Of a stretch of 64,000 nucleotides of DNA, positions 1 to 11,909 are shown piece after piece. The notes beneath the pieces are model-generated. The model was given only the letters and a program-made list of their open reading frames with translations. It searched no databases and was not told where the DNA came from. Position numbers and translations under genes: made by a program. Source of the stretch: Notolepis coatsorum (Eukaryota > Chordata > Actinopteri > Aulopiformes > Paralepididae); NCBI GenBank assembly GCA_963971535.1, contig OZ020591.1, forward strand, positions 20,043,790-20,107,789, read 5' to 3'. The first letter of the stretch is position 1, and each line of letters begins with the position of its first letter.

Positions 1-691
1 TCATTATATTCCAAATAAAATAAGTCCCGAGACTCGTGCTGCTGCCGACTTTAAATCAAATAGGTGTCTGTGGGCAGTCGCCCGACATTAATAAACAACA
101 GTCTGTTATAATCACATTTTTATGAGCTAACGAATTCCGTTATATTGGACATTTGTATTAATTATATCAAGCGAAGAACTGAGAAATTTGACGGAGAGAG
201 ACGGCAACATTATCGTGGGTTTGCGTGACGACTCTCTCTCTCCACCTCCCAATGACTTATTTGCGAGAGTATGTCGATGCAGAGCAGCAGATTCAGCTGT
301 TATTGGCTCTTTTCTGGGGACCGCACAGCAGCGCCCCCCACCCAACATTGAATTGAAAATGGCTGAATTGGAGTACTGCTGGAGTACTGCATTGTGCTGC
401 TGCTGCTCCGGCTCTGCAGCTTCACAAAAGTTCGCACACCCAGCACTAAGCTCTCGCTGACAACGTCGTTGTCATTATTAGAAGCAACGATGAAACAAAT
501 GTAATGATTGTTTCGTTCATCACATAGGCTATTTAATTTTAGCCTATTTTAATACAATTCAAATAATCAAATTGTGCTTAGACTCAGGGAATTATTTTCA
601 CCGGACATTAAGACCGGAGAGATTAAATATGTCGGACTTCAACAGATTTTGCCGGTCAAATACCGGTAATTACCGGCTAACGGAAACGCTG
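1..691. mobile_element. hAT-type non-autonomous element, right part
   Basis: The right end reads CTAACGGAAACGCTG, the inverse of the CAGSGTTTCCGTTAG terminus seen at 918, 28350 and 49764. The interior matches the element at 28350-29353 in the opposite orientation. The left terminus lies before the window, so no TSD can be checked. No coding capacity is recognised; the short ORFs here are fortuitous. It lies inside or beside the hAT fragment at 692-876. Confidence 0.75.
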
Positions 692-876
692 ACAGACAGT
701 GGAGCTTGTTGCGTGGTGGCGATGTCTCGCAGATAATACAAGTACAAGTCTAATTATATAATATATATATTTTATAAAAAAAAAAAACGATCTGTATCGG
801 ATCGGTATCGGCCGATATGGCTCACGACGATCGGTGATCGGTATCGGTGGCAAAAAACGTGATCGGGGCATCCCTA
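692..876. mobile_element. hAT terminal fragment (TAGGGATGCMCCGAT family)
   Basis: A stretch rich in CGATACCGAT-like motifs ends in GATCGGGGCATCCCTA, the inverse of a TAGGGATGC-type hAT terminus. It resembles the ends of 941-1977. Its other end is outside the window, probably beyond the element at 1-691 that seems to sit inside it. It contains no gene. Confidence 0.55.
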
Positions 877-940
877 GTATGTAGTGTAGCCTATATTGTA
901 CACCTAGTAGTGTAGCCCAGGGTTTCCGTTAGAAAATATT

Positions 941-1977
941 TAGGGATGCACCGATATGAAAATTTGCCACCGATACCGATTGTTCAACTAACACAATCGG
1001 CCAATACCGATACCGATATTTGTGGCAATTTCTTTTTTAATATATATATATATTTTTTTTGTAATATATATATATATTTTTTTATGAAACTACTGTATAT
1101 TTGTGTTACAAATTGTGCTCACCGATATGAACATAGGCCTCTTTACTTACTTAAAAAAAGGAAACATCAAGAAATAGCACTATCTCTCTCCCAGTATGGT
1201 CTGTCGGGCTGCAGCTAGATACTAGTTCTACCAGTATGGTCTAACGGGCTGCAGCTGGATACTATTGTCTCAACCAGAGTCTCAACCAATGACATTTTTA
1301 TTGACAGTCGATTCTGCCAATTACGTCACACACCGCTTGCACCCGCCTCTGCTGTTACCACCAATCGGCAAGCGCGTATACATTTTTTACTTCCGCTTTT
1401 GTCCGCCATTGATTTTGACGAGAGGTATTCTACAACAACAACAAACGGCGGCGCGGCCGACGTTTAGCTTTTAGCTCCGCAGGATGACTAAATGAGGCAT
1501 AATGATTTGACTGCAACGAATGTTATAATAAAACAAAGCCTTTCTATACATGTGTCTGATTGAAAACTTTATTAACAGATTGCAGAATGGGTAAAACTCA
1601 GGGCTCTATGAGCAACGGAAGGAACTGAGCTAGTATGAACGAGTATGCTTGCTACGTTCGGGTAAATAATATGCTGATGTTATTGAACGTGTAACACTAA
1701 CTATATAACGTTAATGCCACAAAACGAATGCCTTGTTAATCATAAGTAGTAACTTTGATGCAGTAGCTTGTGTGTGTGTGTGGGGGGGGGACTGGGGACG
1801 GCGTTGTGCAGGTCGCGAGTGAACTTTTGTTTGTTTTTTGACGCTACACAAATTGATGGATATTTATCGGCTACTGCCATCGGCACATTCGAGCTTATCG
1901 GCCGATAGGCCGATTGCAGTCAACAAGGCACTTATCGGCCGATACCGATACCCGACCGATACATCGGTGCACCCCTA
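941..1977. mobile_element. Nested hAT element with 8-bp TSD AAAATATT
   Basis: The termini are TAGGGATGCACCGATATG at 941 and its inverse CATCGGTGCACCCCTA ending at 1977. The TSD AAAATATT is present at 933-940 and 1978-1985. It landed 23 bp inside the left end of the 918-3924 element. The interior is AT-rich with CCGATA motifs, and the ORFs in it have no recognisable family. Confidence 0.88.
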
Positions 1978-2237
1978 AAAATATTAGTGCCGGTCTCCTG
2001 TCCTGGAAGATTTCAATCTCCCGGACAAATGGGAGAAATTCCGGTCAGAGTTTATTGAGCTTAAAAACAATTGATAGGCAGGCTATATAAAGAATGACAT
2101 CCTCAAGGCATGTAGATTTATAATATTTTAAGTTAAAACTAGGCTACTTTTGCGTATACAGTCATTATATTCCAAATAAAATAAGTCCCTCGAGACTCCG
2201 TGCTGCTGCCGACTTGAAATCAAATAGGTCTCAGTGC

Positions 2238-3248
2238 TAGAGCTGCCGCGGTATTGATGTTTTCCTTACCGCACAGATTTGCAAAATATTTCCTACCGCC
2301 GCGGTTATTACCGCACGCACACAAAAAATTAAAAAAAAAAGTTTGAATGCATTTTTTTTTTTAGTAGTAGTCTACTCTTTATAGCATATAGCCTGCCTCT
2401 AGTCTAAATGTCTATCTTTAGAGGATGACTTTGCAGCATGAATATTGTTTGGGATTCGGCAAGCACGCATTAGTTATTGAAAGTGAAACACGGATTCGAA
2501 GTTTCCCCTCTGGTCGTGCGCAGTTCACTCGGTGTCGCGGGCAGGGGTGGTTACCCCTAACCCCCCCGACCCTTTCTTATTATTATTACTATAAAGTTAC
2601 TACTTTATAATAAAGGCATTCGTTTTGTGGCATTAACATTATATAGTTATACGTTCAATAACATCAGCGTATTTACCGGACCATAGCAAGGCAAGCAATA
2701 CTCTATTCATATCTCAGTTCCTTTCTTTGCTCAGAGCGTGCTGAGTTGTCCCATTCTGCGGTCTGTTAATAAAGTTTTCAATCAGACAAGTGTATAGGAC
2801 GAAGGGCTTTTATTATAACATTCGTTGCAGACAGTAAAATCATTATGTCTCGTTTAGTACTCCTTAGGAGCGATGGTAGTCCACTCCGGCGGAGAGTTAA
2901 AGCTAACGTTATTAGCCGTGTTGTGATGAGCTGACATTCAGGAAGTAAAAACCTAATACGCGCTTGCCGATTGGTGGTAACACACTGCATGACGCTACAA
3001 CGTGTGACTCGTCTCTCTTCTGACCAATCAGTGGTCTGCAATGTTTCACGTGACTGTTCTGGTACCCAATAGGGTCGCTTGGAACCTCGATAGAGGAGTA
3101 GGGTATATCTGCAGAGCCGCAAGCCCAACGAGAGGAGGGTAATTTATTATTATTATAAAAAACAGCGGTGACGCGGTATTCAGCCTACTCTGCGGTGGCG
3201 GTGATGTAACAGCTATACCGCGGTAATGCGGTAATCGCGGCAGCTCTA
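2238..3248. mobile_element. Nested hAT MITE with 8-bp TSD CTCAGTGC
   Basis: The inverted termini are TAGAGCTGCCGCGGTATTGA at 2238 and GCGGTAATCGCGGCAGCTCTA-type sequence ending at 3248. Exact TSDs lie at 2230-2237 and 3249-3256. It is about 1.0 kb and non-coding. A second member with the same termini is at 7397-8389. It sits within the element at 918-3924. Confidence 0.9.
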
Positions 3249-3958
3249 CTCAGTGCGCAGTCGGCCCGACATTAATAAACAGCAGTCTGTTATAATCTCT
3301 CCGCCTCCCAACGAAGCGATAAACGAATCCCAATAGTATGCCGCAGAGCAAGCGGCGCTTTCAGGTCCGGTCACAGGCCCGCTCAGCAGCGCGACCCACC
3401 CAGTGGCTGAATTGCCATTGGCTGAATTGGAGTATTGCACTGTGCGGGCACAGCTGTGAGCTCTGCGGCTCTGCAGCTGCATGCTTCTCGCAAATCCAGC
3501 ACCAAGCTCCCGCTGCCTAACTCAAATTATTTTCACAGGACATTATGACGGAGATATTTAAATATGTCGGACTTCAACAGATTTCCCTGGTAAAAAAAAC
3601 TGTAATTACCGGACAACGGAAACCCTGGTGCGGGCACAGCTGTGAGATCTGCGGCTCTGCAGTTGCATGCTTCTCGCTCAAAATTGAAACTTGCTGTGCG
3701 GAGTGTGCGCGTGATATGATATAGGAACACACATCGTTGTCATTATTAGACCTGCTTGGTGAAGCAACAATGAAACAAATGTAACTATTTTAATACTATT
3801 CAAATTGTGCTTAGAGGGAATTATTTTCACAGGACATTATGACCGGAGATATTTAAATATGTCGGACTTCAACAGATTTCCCCGGTAAAAAAAAAACTGT
3901 AATTACTGGACAACGGAAACCCTGGTGTAGCCTATAGTGTAGACCTAGTAGTGTAGCC

Positions 3959-4968
3959 TAGGCTTGGGCGGTATCATCTTTTTTCATAATACCCTGGTAT
4001 ACCCTGGTATACGGTATATGACGGCATGACTTTCATTTTCATCAGCGGGGGGGGGGCAACCCGTGTTACCAAGTAAACAAATCACGGAGATGGCCAGTTA
4101 GCCTGCAGCATCCAGTACTACTATCGTTAGCTCTCAGAATGGTAGCCAGAAGCCTGCAGCATCCAGCGGCGGAGCTAACAATATACTCGTTATTATCACC
4201 ATACATAACGCTTGCTTATATTGAAACACGTCGAGATTAGGGCCGTCCTTTCAACCTGAAAGTGCACTTTCTTCAACCTCGAAGTAAACCAATCACAGAA
4301 GGTAGCCAGTAGCCACTGCCGCCTGCCGGCACCATCCAGGTATCGACATGAGCTAATGGTAGCTAGTTAGCCTTGTATCAACGTGAGCCAGTTGCATTAT
4401 GATTAAAAAATGTCAACACTCACTCACCCCGTTTTATATTGCATTCCCAAAGAAGTGCCTCCGTCTCTCGTAGTCTCGTTGTGCTGGATGAAGTCACTGG
4501 CGACTCGTGGAGGCGAGGGTTTTGCTTAAATCCGAACAGACTCCAGTCCTTTAATTGTCCAAATGCGACAGTGTGTGCAAGTTTAGCTCGTTTGACAAAA
4601 CGTTAGCCATCTGTGGTCAGGGAGCTCATCGTGGGCTGGAGTGACGGTGGTTAACTTCGACGCTTCATCGTTCAATTGTAACGTATTATTATTATTGCTT
4701 AAGCTTTAGCAGTCTGCTCAGAGATAGAGGAAATGCATACAGGTTACTGAGGTTAGTGTGATGCACCTCTGTGTTTTCACGTAGCCAATCAATCATTAGG
4801 AAACTGCCCTCTGCTGGCCGTGCTGTGTGTGTGCAGTCCCCGTCGAAACTCCGTTTCAGTGTAAATATAAACTGAAACCCAACTGATTTTGACGGTATTG
4901 ATTTTCAATACCGTCGGTATTTCTAAATACCGTGGTATACCGTAATACCGTCATACCGCCCAAGCCTA
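3959..4968. mobile_element. hAT MITE with 8-bp TSD GTGTAGCC
   Basis: The termini are TAGGCTTGGGCGGTATCA at 3959 and ATACCGCCCAAGCCTA ending at 4968. GTGTAGCC is duplicated at 3951-3958 and 4969-4976. The subterminal sequence is rich in TATACCG motifs. No ORF of note. It inserted into the minisatellite at the same unit position as 918-3924. Confidence 0.9.
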
Positions 4969-5150
4969 GTGTAGCCTATAGTGTATACATAGTAGTGTAC
5001 CCTATAGTGTATACCTAGTAGCTAGTAGTGTAGCCTATAGTGTATACCTAGTAGTATAGTGTATCCCTAGTAGTATAGTGTATACCTAGTAGTGTAGCAT
5101 GTGTATACCTAGTAGTGTAGCATATAGTAGTGTAGCCTATTGTGTATATC
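4969..5150. repeat. Longest uninterrupted minisatellite block
   Basis: About seven degenerate units of the GTGTAGCC/TATAGTG/TATACCTAG minisatellite stand between two hAT insertions. Several units are shortened (for example TAGTATAGTGTATACC), which suggests slippage within the array. Confidence 0.8.
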
Positions 5151-5810
5151 TAGAGCCATATGGAATCCGCGATCACGGAATCGCGGACGGAATCGCGGAA
5201 TTGAGCAATAAAAATGGAATCTACTATAAAAAATATTTTTTTTTTTATTTATTTTCTTTTTATACTTTTTTTTTTTTATGTTGTGGGACTTGTACAGCAC
5301 TTTGTTCAACTTTGTCAGTGCTGTAAAGTTTAAACCTTTTAAAATCTTAGACAAACAAAACACTTTGCTTTCATGAAATATTGTAAGCCGTCATTTGAGG
5401 CTTTATAAAAGCAGCACAATGAACACAAATCTGTCAGTGCCGATTCCGACCTCATCTTAAATAACAAACAGCATTGCTTGTTGTAGTTAACAAAGAGAGG
5501 CAGAGTTGATTTAGCAAAAATATATATAATTTTTTTTTTTTTAAATAATCAAATTTTATTTTCATATTCGAATCCCATGCCCATCGAACGAAGCTTCAAA
5601 GTATTTAAGACGGCCCTATTAAATGGACTGTTATATCTTATTAAATTGTGGAAATGTATTCATTCCCACTTATTAGACACTATTTCTGATGGTAAAATGA
5701 GCGTACAAAGCAAAATACAGAATTCTGAAATATTAAAACGGAAAAAACGGAATTTGGAAAAAAATAAAATGGAATTTGGAAAAAAATTAAACGGATTTCA
5801 TATGGCTCTA
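5151..5810. mobile_element. hAT-like MITE with 8-bp TSD TGTATATC
   Basis: The inverted termini are TAGAGCCATATGGAATCC at 5151 and GGATTTCATATGGCTCTA ending at 5810. The TSD TGTATATC is at 5143-5150 and 5811-5818. The element is 660 bp, AT-rich and non-coding. A terminal fragment of the same family is present near 57779. Confidence 0.87.
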
Positions 5811-5843
5811 TGTATATCTAGTAGTGTAGCCTATAGTGTAGAC

Positions 5844-6737
5844 CAGGGGCGGGGCTAGGGGGTGGCTACTTGGGCTCAAGCCCCGAATGTTTTCTGAAAA
5901 GCCCCGAATCTATTTAAAAAAAAAAAAAAAAACTTTTTTTGACAATTCATCATTGTTACATGAAAATATGTTTGCACCAGATTTAGCAGAAGCTCATTTC
6001 CATCTGTGGTCTATCCAGCTGCTAACTGTATTTGAGTGAGTTAAGTCTTGGTGTTATGGTAGACTCAGACCTAAGCTTTAAATCACAATCAACAAGTTGA
6101 CAAACTTAATTCTTCCACCTTAGAAACATAGCTAAAGTACAGCCATTTATAAATCAAAAGGACGCTGAAAACCAGATCCATGCCTTTATCTCAAGCCAAC
6201 TCGACTACTGTAATGCACTCCTTACCGGCCTCCCGAAAGAATACGATGATAACTATTTTATTGCAATGCACTATTGCATTATTTTATTCTATTTTACTAA
6301 CTATTTTATTGCACTGCACTATTTTACTTTGTATCAGTGAATCATAGACGCCTGGCCATAAGAGCATTCGGAGCATCTCTGCTCTCCCACTATTGAACTT
6401 GGGGGAGCAAAGGTATGCTCTTGCTCCACCACTTTTTGATCATATGAAAAATATGATATATCCCCCCCCAATATATAAATCTAACCATAACTACGTTATG
6501 GTTAACTGAGTTTTATAGTGAAAAGAGCAGCAATTATTGGTCAAGATTGAAGGCTCTATATTGCAGGAAATTGCACGTACAGGTTCATTAAATAAATAAA
6601 AAAAACTGCCGTGGAGGGGGTCGTGCCGGACCCCCTCCAAACCACCCCTTGCCTGCAAAAATAAAAAAAATTATAAAAAATACGGGCACCTATCTGGGCT
6701 AAGCCCCGGATCAACTACAATCCTAAATCCGCCCCTG
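5844..6737. mobile_element. hAT-type element with 8-bp TSD GTGTAGAC
   Basis: The termini are CAGGGGCGGGGCTAGG at 5844 and ATCCGCCCCTG ending at 6737, with TSD GTGTAGAC at 5836-5843 and 6738-6745. It is 894 bp. The segment near 6170-6240 resembles the C-terminal coding region of a fish LINE, so a LINE scrap may be embedded. No transposase is seen. Confidence 0.85.
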
Positions 6738-6820
6738 GTGTAGACCTAGACCTAGTTAAGTGTAGCCTATAGTGCAGGGGTAGACAACCCTAGGCATTTT
6801 CATAGGCACAGGGGGCAGCA

Positions 6821-6855
<35 letters not shown>

Positions 6856-7396
6856 CGTTTTTTATTTTCTTTTATATTATAGTGAAATATTTTGCACTGT
6901 TGTCGCATTTATCTTGTTGAAATCCTCCCACAGGTTATTTTTACTACCACATATTTAATTGAGACCCTTTATTTGTTTATTATTTCAATTTAGCTGGAAA
7001 TACATTGCTACATCATTCAGTAACATTTGCAGAGCCTTATAACAAAAACATTATTACGGTCACCATTGTGACCAGTGGGATTAATCAACAAATTTTATTA
7101 TTTATTTTTCTATTTCATTGAACATTGCACATGTTAAATGTGAGTATTACCAATAGGGCTGTCTTAAATACTTCGAAGCTTCGTTCGATGGCACAAGCTT
7201 CGAACATAAAAAAAATAATCGAAGTTAAAAAAATAAAAATAAAAATCAATTTTTTTTTAATTTAATTCTTTTTTTTTATTTTTACTTCGGTGTGTGTGTG
7301 TGTGTGCATGGGGCCATTGGGTGGGGCCGGAGGACAAATACACTGGAGGAAAGTAACTCAGCTCAGCACTGCCCAAATTATATCATCACTATTGCC

Positions 7397-8389
7397 TAGA
7401 GCTGCCGCGGTATTGATATTTTCCTTACCGCACAAATTTGCGAAATATTTCCTACCGCCGCGGTTATTACCGCACAGTGCGCAAAAAAAAAAAAAAAAGT
7501 TTGAATGCATTTTTTTTTTTTTTGTAGTCTACTCTTATAGTCTGCCTCTAGTCTAATGGCGCTTTTCCACTGCATAGTACCTACTCGACTCGACCCGCTT
7601 TAGGCACCTGGTACTTCGTTCCTTTTCCACTGCAGCCAGGTACTACTCAGTTTGTCTCCGTGTGGGGATGCAGGCGGTGCCGCTCGCTTGTGTACACTGA
7701 AAGCTCCGTGGGCATAGCCAATTAGCCATGTCCGAGGGCTTGCAGCAAGCCAGAGTTTAACACAGTTTAAATCAATCAATCAATCAATAACAACATTAAC
7801 CATACTCTCGTTGCGTCTATTCTGCCAACGCTAACGTTACCTCTCATTGTGTATTCTACCAAGCAACCCGGGTTTAACGTTACCTCTCGTGTATATCGGC
7901 TGACGGTAGTATTAGGCTAATAACAACAACAAACTTAACACATCAGCGATCTTGTTGTGACACTAAACTCTCCGCTCGGTGGTAAATTGGGTTGATGTCG
8001 GTTTTGTTTCATCAATAAATAAGGCAGAATACACAGTGAATCCATTATTTTTTGTTTATTGCACTTGGTTCTGTCGCAAACAAATCCTGAATGAAATGCA
8101 TCCTTAGCGAGGCAGTAAAGATGGCGGCGTTCTGTTTTTGTTCAGAGCCTCCAAACTGTGACGCGTCTCTCTTCTGACCAGTCAGTGGTCTGCAATGTTT
8201 CACATGACTTTTCTGGTACCACTTCTACCCAATAGGGTCGCTTGGAACCGAGTAGGGTATATCTGCAAAGCCGCAAGCCAACTTTATTATTATGATAAAA
8301 AACAGCGGTGACGCGGTATTCAGCCTAACTCTGCGGTGAGCGTGATGCAACAGCGATACCGCGGTAATGCGGTTATCGCGGCAGCTCTA
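7397..8389. mobile_element. Nested hAT MITE with 8-bp TSD CTATTGCC
   Basis: It has the same terminal repeats (TAGAGCTGCCGCGG) as 2238-3248 and is 993 bp. Exact TSDs CTATTGCC lie at 7389-7396 and 8390-8397. The middle differs from the 2238 copy (around 7560-8140), so one of them has gained or lost internal sequence. Non-coding. Confidence 0.9.
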
Positions 8390-8397
8390 CTATTGCC

Positions 8398-8782
8398 TGT
8401 TTGAAGGATATCATCCTCAAACACATATACACCACCTACACGCCTATTCTCAGTCCTTGCCCCACAATGGTGGAATGAACTACCCACCCCAGTTAGGACA
8501 GCCGAATCCCGTCCAATCTTTCGCCGTCGACTAAAGACGCACTTCTTCAACCATTATCTGAAAAAAAATAAAAAAAATTAAATAAAAATAATCTAACCCT
8601 AACTAACCTTATAACTTGTCCTAATAAACTAACCTACACTGTAACACGCAACACTTTGATGAATATTGTTACTCAGCTGATAGAGTTGTATCCTTCCTGA
8701 TGACCTGTCGTACAGAACTTGTAAGTCGCTTTGGATAAAAGCGTCAGCTAAATGACTAAATGTAAATGTGAATGTAAATGCC
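8398..8782 (+). mobile_element. L2-type LINE 3' end fragment
   Basis: A degraded LINE C-terminal coding stretch is followed by the typical fish LINE tail GTAAGTCGCTTTGGATAAAA, then TAAATGACTAAATG and TAAATG repeats. The 5' part is missing. It lies inside the 7154-9456 hAT. Confidence 0.65.
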
Positions 8783-9249
8783 TTGTAGAATTCCACACAT
8801 AAGAAAGAAAGATACTGGGATGAATAAACAAAATAGGAAATAAAATGTAGAAATGCATGCAATACATAAATAAATATGAATCTCCATATATGAAATAGAA
8901 CATTTAGATAAGGTGCTACTGAGATGTTTTGGTGAGTTCTTTGTTTTTTTTGTGGAAGTAGCCCTTCTTAAAAATGCATGAACATTCACTGATAATTGGT
9001 CTGTAGTGGAGTCTACAAGGTCTACATTGCCGGACCTTGTAGACTAACATAATTCTGTGCATAGTTTAGTCTACACAGGCCATATTTCAAATAATCAAAA
9101 TCTTACTTCATTCATCTTAAACATTCTTGATTTGGGGGATTGGTAGTTCCCATGAAATCTGAAGTTGTTCAAACGACAACAGCGATCCACCTTGAATTAA
9201 ATCACACAGCCGTGTTGGCTGTGTCACAGTCACGAAAGGGGCTACTTAA

Positions 9250-9345
9250 TTCATTAATCCAATCCACTTTATTTATAGAGCACATTTAAAGACAACAAAG
9301 TTTACCAAAGTGCTGTACAAGTCCCACAACATAAGATAAAAAAAT
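9250..9345. repeat. LINE/SINE tail fragment
   Basis: TTTATTTATAGAGCACATTT, followed by a CCAAAGTGCTGTACAAG-like stretch, is the conserved tail module shared by many fish retroelements. Related modules occur near 25070 and 30130. No coding sequence is attached. Confidence 0.5.
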
Positions 9346-10159
9346 AAAAAAATTTTTTTTAATTAATTATTTTTTTTTAATTTGAAGCTTCGAATTAAAA
9401 TCGAAGCTCGGCCCCGAAGCTTCGATTGCCAAAACAAAATTCGAAGGTCAGCCCTAATTACCAAGTCAACTTGTGTTTTTAAAACAATGACAATAAACAT
9501 AGTTTTATTAGGTTGAAATAATAATGTGGTTGTGTACTTATTTTTCTGTTAACTTATTATGGATTGAAAACTGAAAACCTTAATGCACAGTAACTGAACT
9601 CAATATTTTTAAGTTCTGGTAACTTATTATTATTTTTTTTTTTACAGTGTAGTCTTGCGATCAATCAAAACTTATTTACACAATATATCTCACATTCACC
9701 CTCCATTCACATCCTGGTGTTGTCCTGGTGTTCTCCATTAGGCCTGTAGGTGGAGCTATGACAGCACACGTACAGTACACACACCGATGGTGTGTGATGT
9801 GTCCAAAAATGAATGGGCAAATGTGAGTGAAATGGTCGCACTGTATGCAGCTGTTTGTCTGCATTGCATTCCCCCCCTCCAACTCAGATTTAGGGTTGAT
9901 ACAACCATCATAATAATATTGTTAATAATAACAATAACAATAATGATGTAATAATGTAAAAATTATCATTAAAAAGACCTGATTATGAGAATTTTTTTTT
10001 TACGATGCATGAAATATTGTTGAGGCACACTAGTTACAACTATATTTCAAACAGGCACTCCATGTCAAAAAGGTTGCTGACCCCTGCTATAGTGTATACC
10101 TAGTAGTGTAGCATAGTGTATGTAGTGTAGCCTATAGTGTATACCTAGTAGTGTGTTGT

Positions 10160-10444
10160 AATTTCTTTATATATTTGGGTTACACAGCAATTTTTTCAAA
10201 TTCAGCTGTATTTATAAATTCATAAAGTTGAAATGAAGCATTACTAAATGCGTTTGAAATAGAATAAAAACAAAATTAGAACAAATTATAATAGTTTATA
10301 TGCCTTATTTATCACATCTGTGACTATTATGGGCTATTTGAGTGATGGGGTACTACTGGCGGGACTGCCGATAAACAATGCGGCCACCCAGATTGAGTGT
10401 GGAAATTTAGTGGCTCTCACCATATACAAAGTTGCCCACCCCTG
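10160..10444. mobile_element. hAT terminal fragment (CAGGGGTGGGCAACTTTG family)
   Basis: The fragment ends in AAAGTTGCCCACCCCTG at 10444. Read in reverse it matches the first 270 bp or so of the element at 52900 (including GGCAGTCCCGCCAGTAGTAC and the following AT-rich stretch). The other terminus is missing and no clean TSD is visible. Confidence 0.75.
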
Positions 10445-10606
10445 TTGTAGACCTAGTAGTATAGCATATAGGGATGCCCCCCGAAACCCAGTTCTAAACG
10501 GGTACCGGTTCTAAAAAAAAAAAAACTGAGTATTGATAAGATCCGACATAATCGATTCTGCTATCGGTAGTCTCTCTCTGGGCGCGATGAGCGGGGCTGT
10601 GCTGTG

Positions 10607-10717
<111 letters not shown>

Positions 10718-10763
10718 GTGCTTCAGAACAATTCTCAAGTTGTAGGCTACAGCTCTGCTCATC

Positions 10764-10862
10764 ATGGCGGACAGAACAAAAGTATGGGTATATTTTACTA
10801 AAGTCGATGCCGACAACGCTCATTGCCACAAGTGCAACAAGACATTTGCCAGTAATGTATAA
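10764..10862 (+). pseudogene. BED zinc-finger start of a hAT transposase
   Basis: The ATG at 10764 opens a 32-residue frame with a tryptophan-phenylalanine pair followed by CHKCNKTF, the first half of a BED-type zinc finger as in ZBED1-like hAT transposases. It stops at TAA (10860-10862), where the family normally continues to the paired histidines. The sister copy at 35997-36100 shows the continuation. The rest of the transposase is absent. Confidence 0.65.
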
Positions 10863-11751
10863 GTGCTGATCTCGTCAATGTGGCCGGTGGGGAGCTAACG
10901 TTATTAGCGTGAGCTCCGGTAGTTGAGTCTCTTGAGTAGAGTAATGGCAGACATTCCGGAAGTAAAAAAACAAATAAGAGCTTCCGATTGGTGGTAAGAA
11001 CAGCAGAGGTGGGTGCAAGCGGTGTGACGTAATTGGCAGAATCGACTGTCAAAATTGTTCTGTTGTGGTACCTGACATGCATTACAAACTCATAAACAAG
11101 TCTTGAGCAAGACAGTTAGGTTATGAAAGCCACTGCCAGTGAGTATTGTATTGATGCAATAATCATGAGCATTATAAAATAAAACACATGGCATGGTGGA
11201 ATACCATAAACATATTCCTTGATGTTTCCTTTTTTTAAGTAAGTAACTAAAGAGAGACGTGTAGCCTATTTATTTATTTAATATTTTATTTATTCATTTT
11301 ATTATTATTTTATTTGTTGCCATGCAACTGTTTGTTTGAACTTCTGTTAGCATTTTGCTGTAAAACAAATTGTTTTAATAAAAACAAATGTAATCTTATA
11401 TTTGTTGTTTATTATAAAAAGCAGGGTTTGTACGGGTGCTGGAAATCCTTGAAAATGCTTGTATTTCAATGTGCTGTTTTCAAGGTTTTAAATGTGCTTG
11501 AATTGTGTATAAAGTGCTGGAAAGTTATTGAAATTGTAATTGCACTTTATACTTTCATAATAAATCGCTATCTGACTGAATAGTTTGGTTTTTAGATAAA
11601 GAAATAAAATAAGTCGGAGCGACTCGAGCGAGCCTAATTGCGTTCGCCTTTCACGCAAAATGAAATATGGCTGGGCTCGACCCGTAGTGTTTTTTTTTTT
11701 TTTTACCTGTGCCATCTGAGAACAGCGCACGTGTGTGTGTGTGTGGCCAAC

Positions 11752-11909
11752 ATGCCGGGAGGCTGGCGTTTTAATGAGCTCTGGCTTGGAGATATAAAAT
11801 ATAGTTCATGGTTAAAAAGAGGAGAACAGAGTAGCCGTGTGCAAAATATGCAGAAAGGACTTGCAGATTTTTACCATGGGGGAGTCTGTACTTTCGAGCC
11901 ACATGAAAG
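11752..11909 (+). pseudogene. hAT transposase N-terminal zinc-finger exon
   Basis: From the ATG at 11752 the frame reads MPGGWRFNELWL. After a one-base shift near 11835 it reads VCKICRKDLQIFTMGESVL and then SSHMK. The C-x2-C...H spacing is the N-terminal finger found before many hAT transposases. The exon ends at a good donor, ATGAAAG followed by GTGAGC at 11910. The catalytic domain is absent from the element. Confidence 0.6.

Larger units (their letters stand above)
918..3924. mobile_element. hAT-type element with 8-bp TSD GTGTAGCC
   Basis: The left terminus CAGGGTTTCCGTTAG at 918 and right terminus AACGGAAACCCTG ending at 3924 are inverted copies. GTGTAGCC flanks both sides (910-917 and 3925-3932). 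The interior carries two further hAT elements (941-1977 and 2238-3248) and a partial internal duplication: the block ending AACGGAAACCCTGG occurs near 3540-3625 and again near 3820-3925. No transposase is recognised, so the copy is non-autonomous. Confidence 0.85.
7154..9456. mobile_element. Nested hAT element with 8-bp TSD ATTACCAA
   Basis: The termini are TAGGGCTGTC at 7154, followed by TTCGAAGCTTCG-rich sequence, and TTCGAAGGTCAGCCCTA ending at 9456. The TSD ATTACCAA is at 7146-7153 and 9457-9464. The related copy of the surrounding element carries a single TTGGTAAT (61729-61736), which is the empty site in reverse orientation. Inside are a second hAT (7397-8389) and LINE 3' tails. Confidence 0.9.
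6775..10086. mobile_element. hAT element with 8-bp TSD CTATAGTG
   Basis: The left end CAGGGGTAGACAACC and right end GGTTGCTGACCCCTG (ending 10086) are inverted copies. The TSD CTATAGTG lies at 6767-6774 and 10087-10094. The host part of the element continues as 6775-7153 plus 9457-10086 around the nested insertion at 7154-9456. A related copy at 61122-62117, reading in the opposite direction, lacks that insertion. No transposase remains. Confidence 0.88.
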
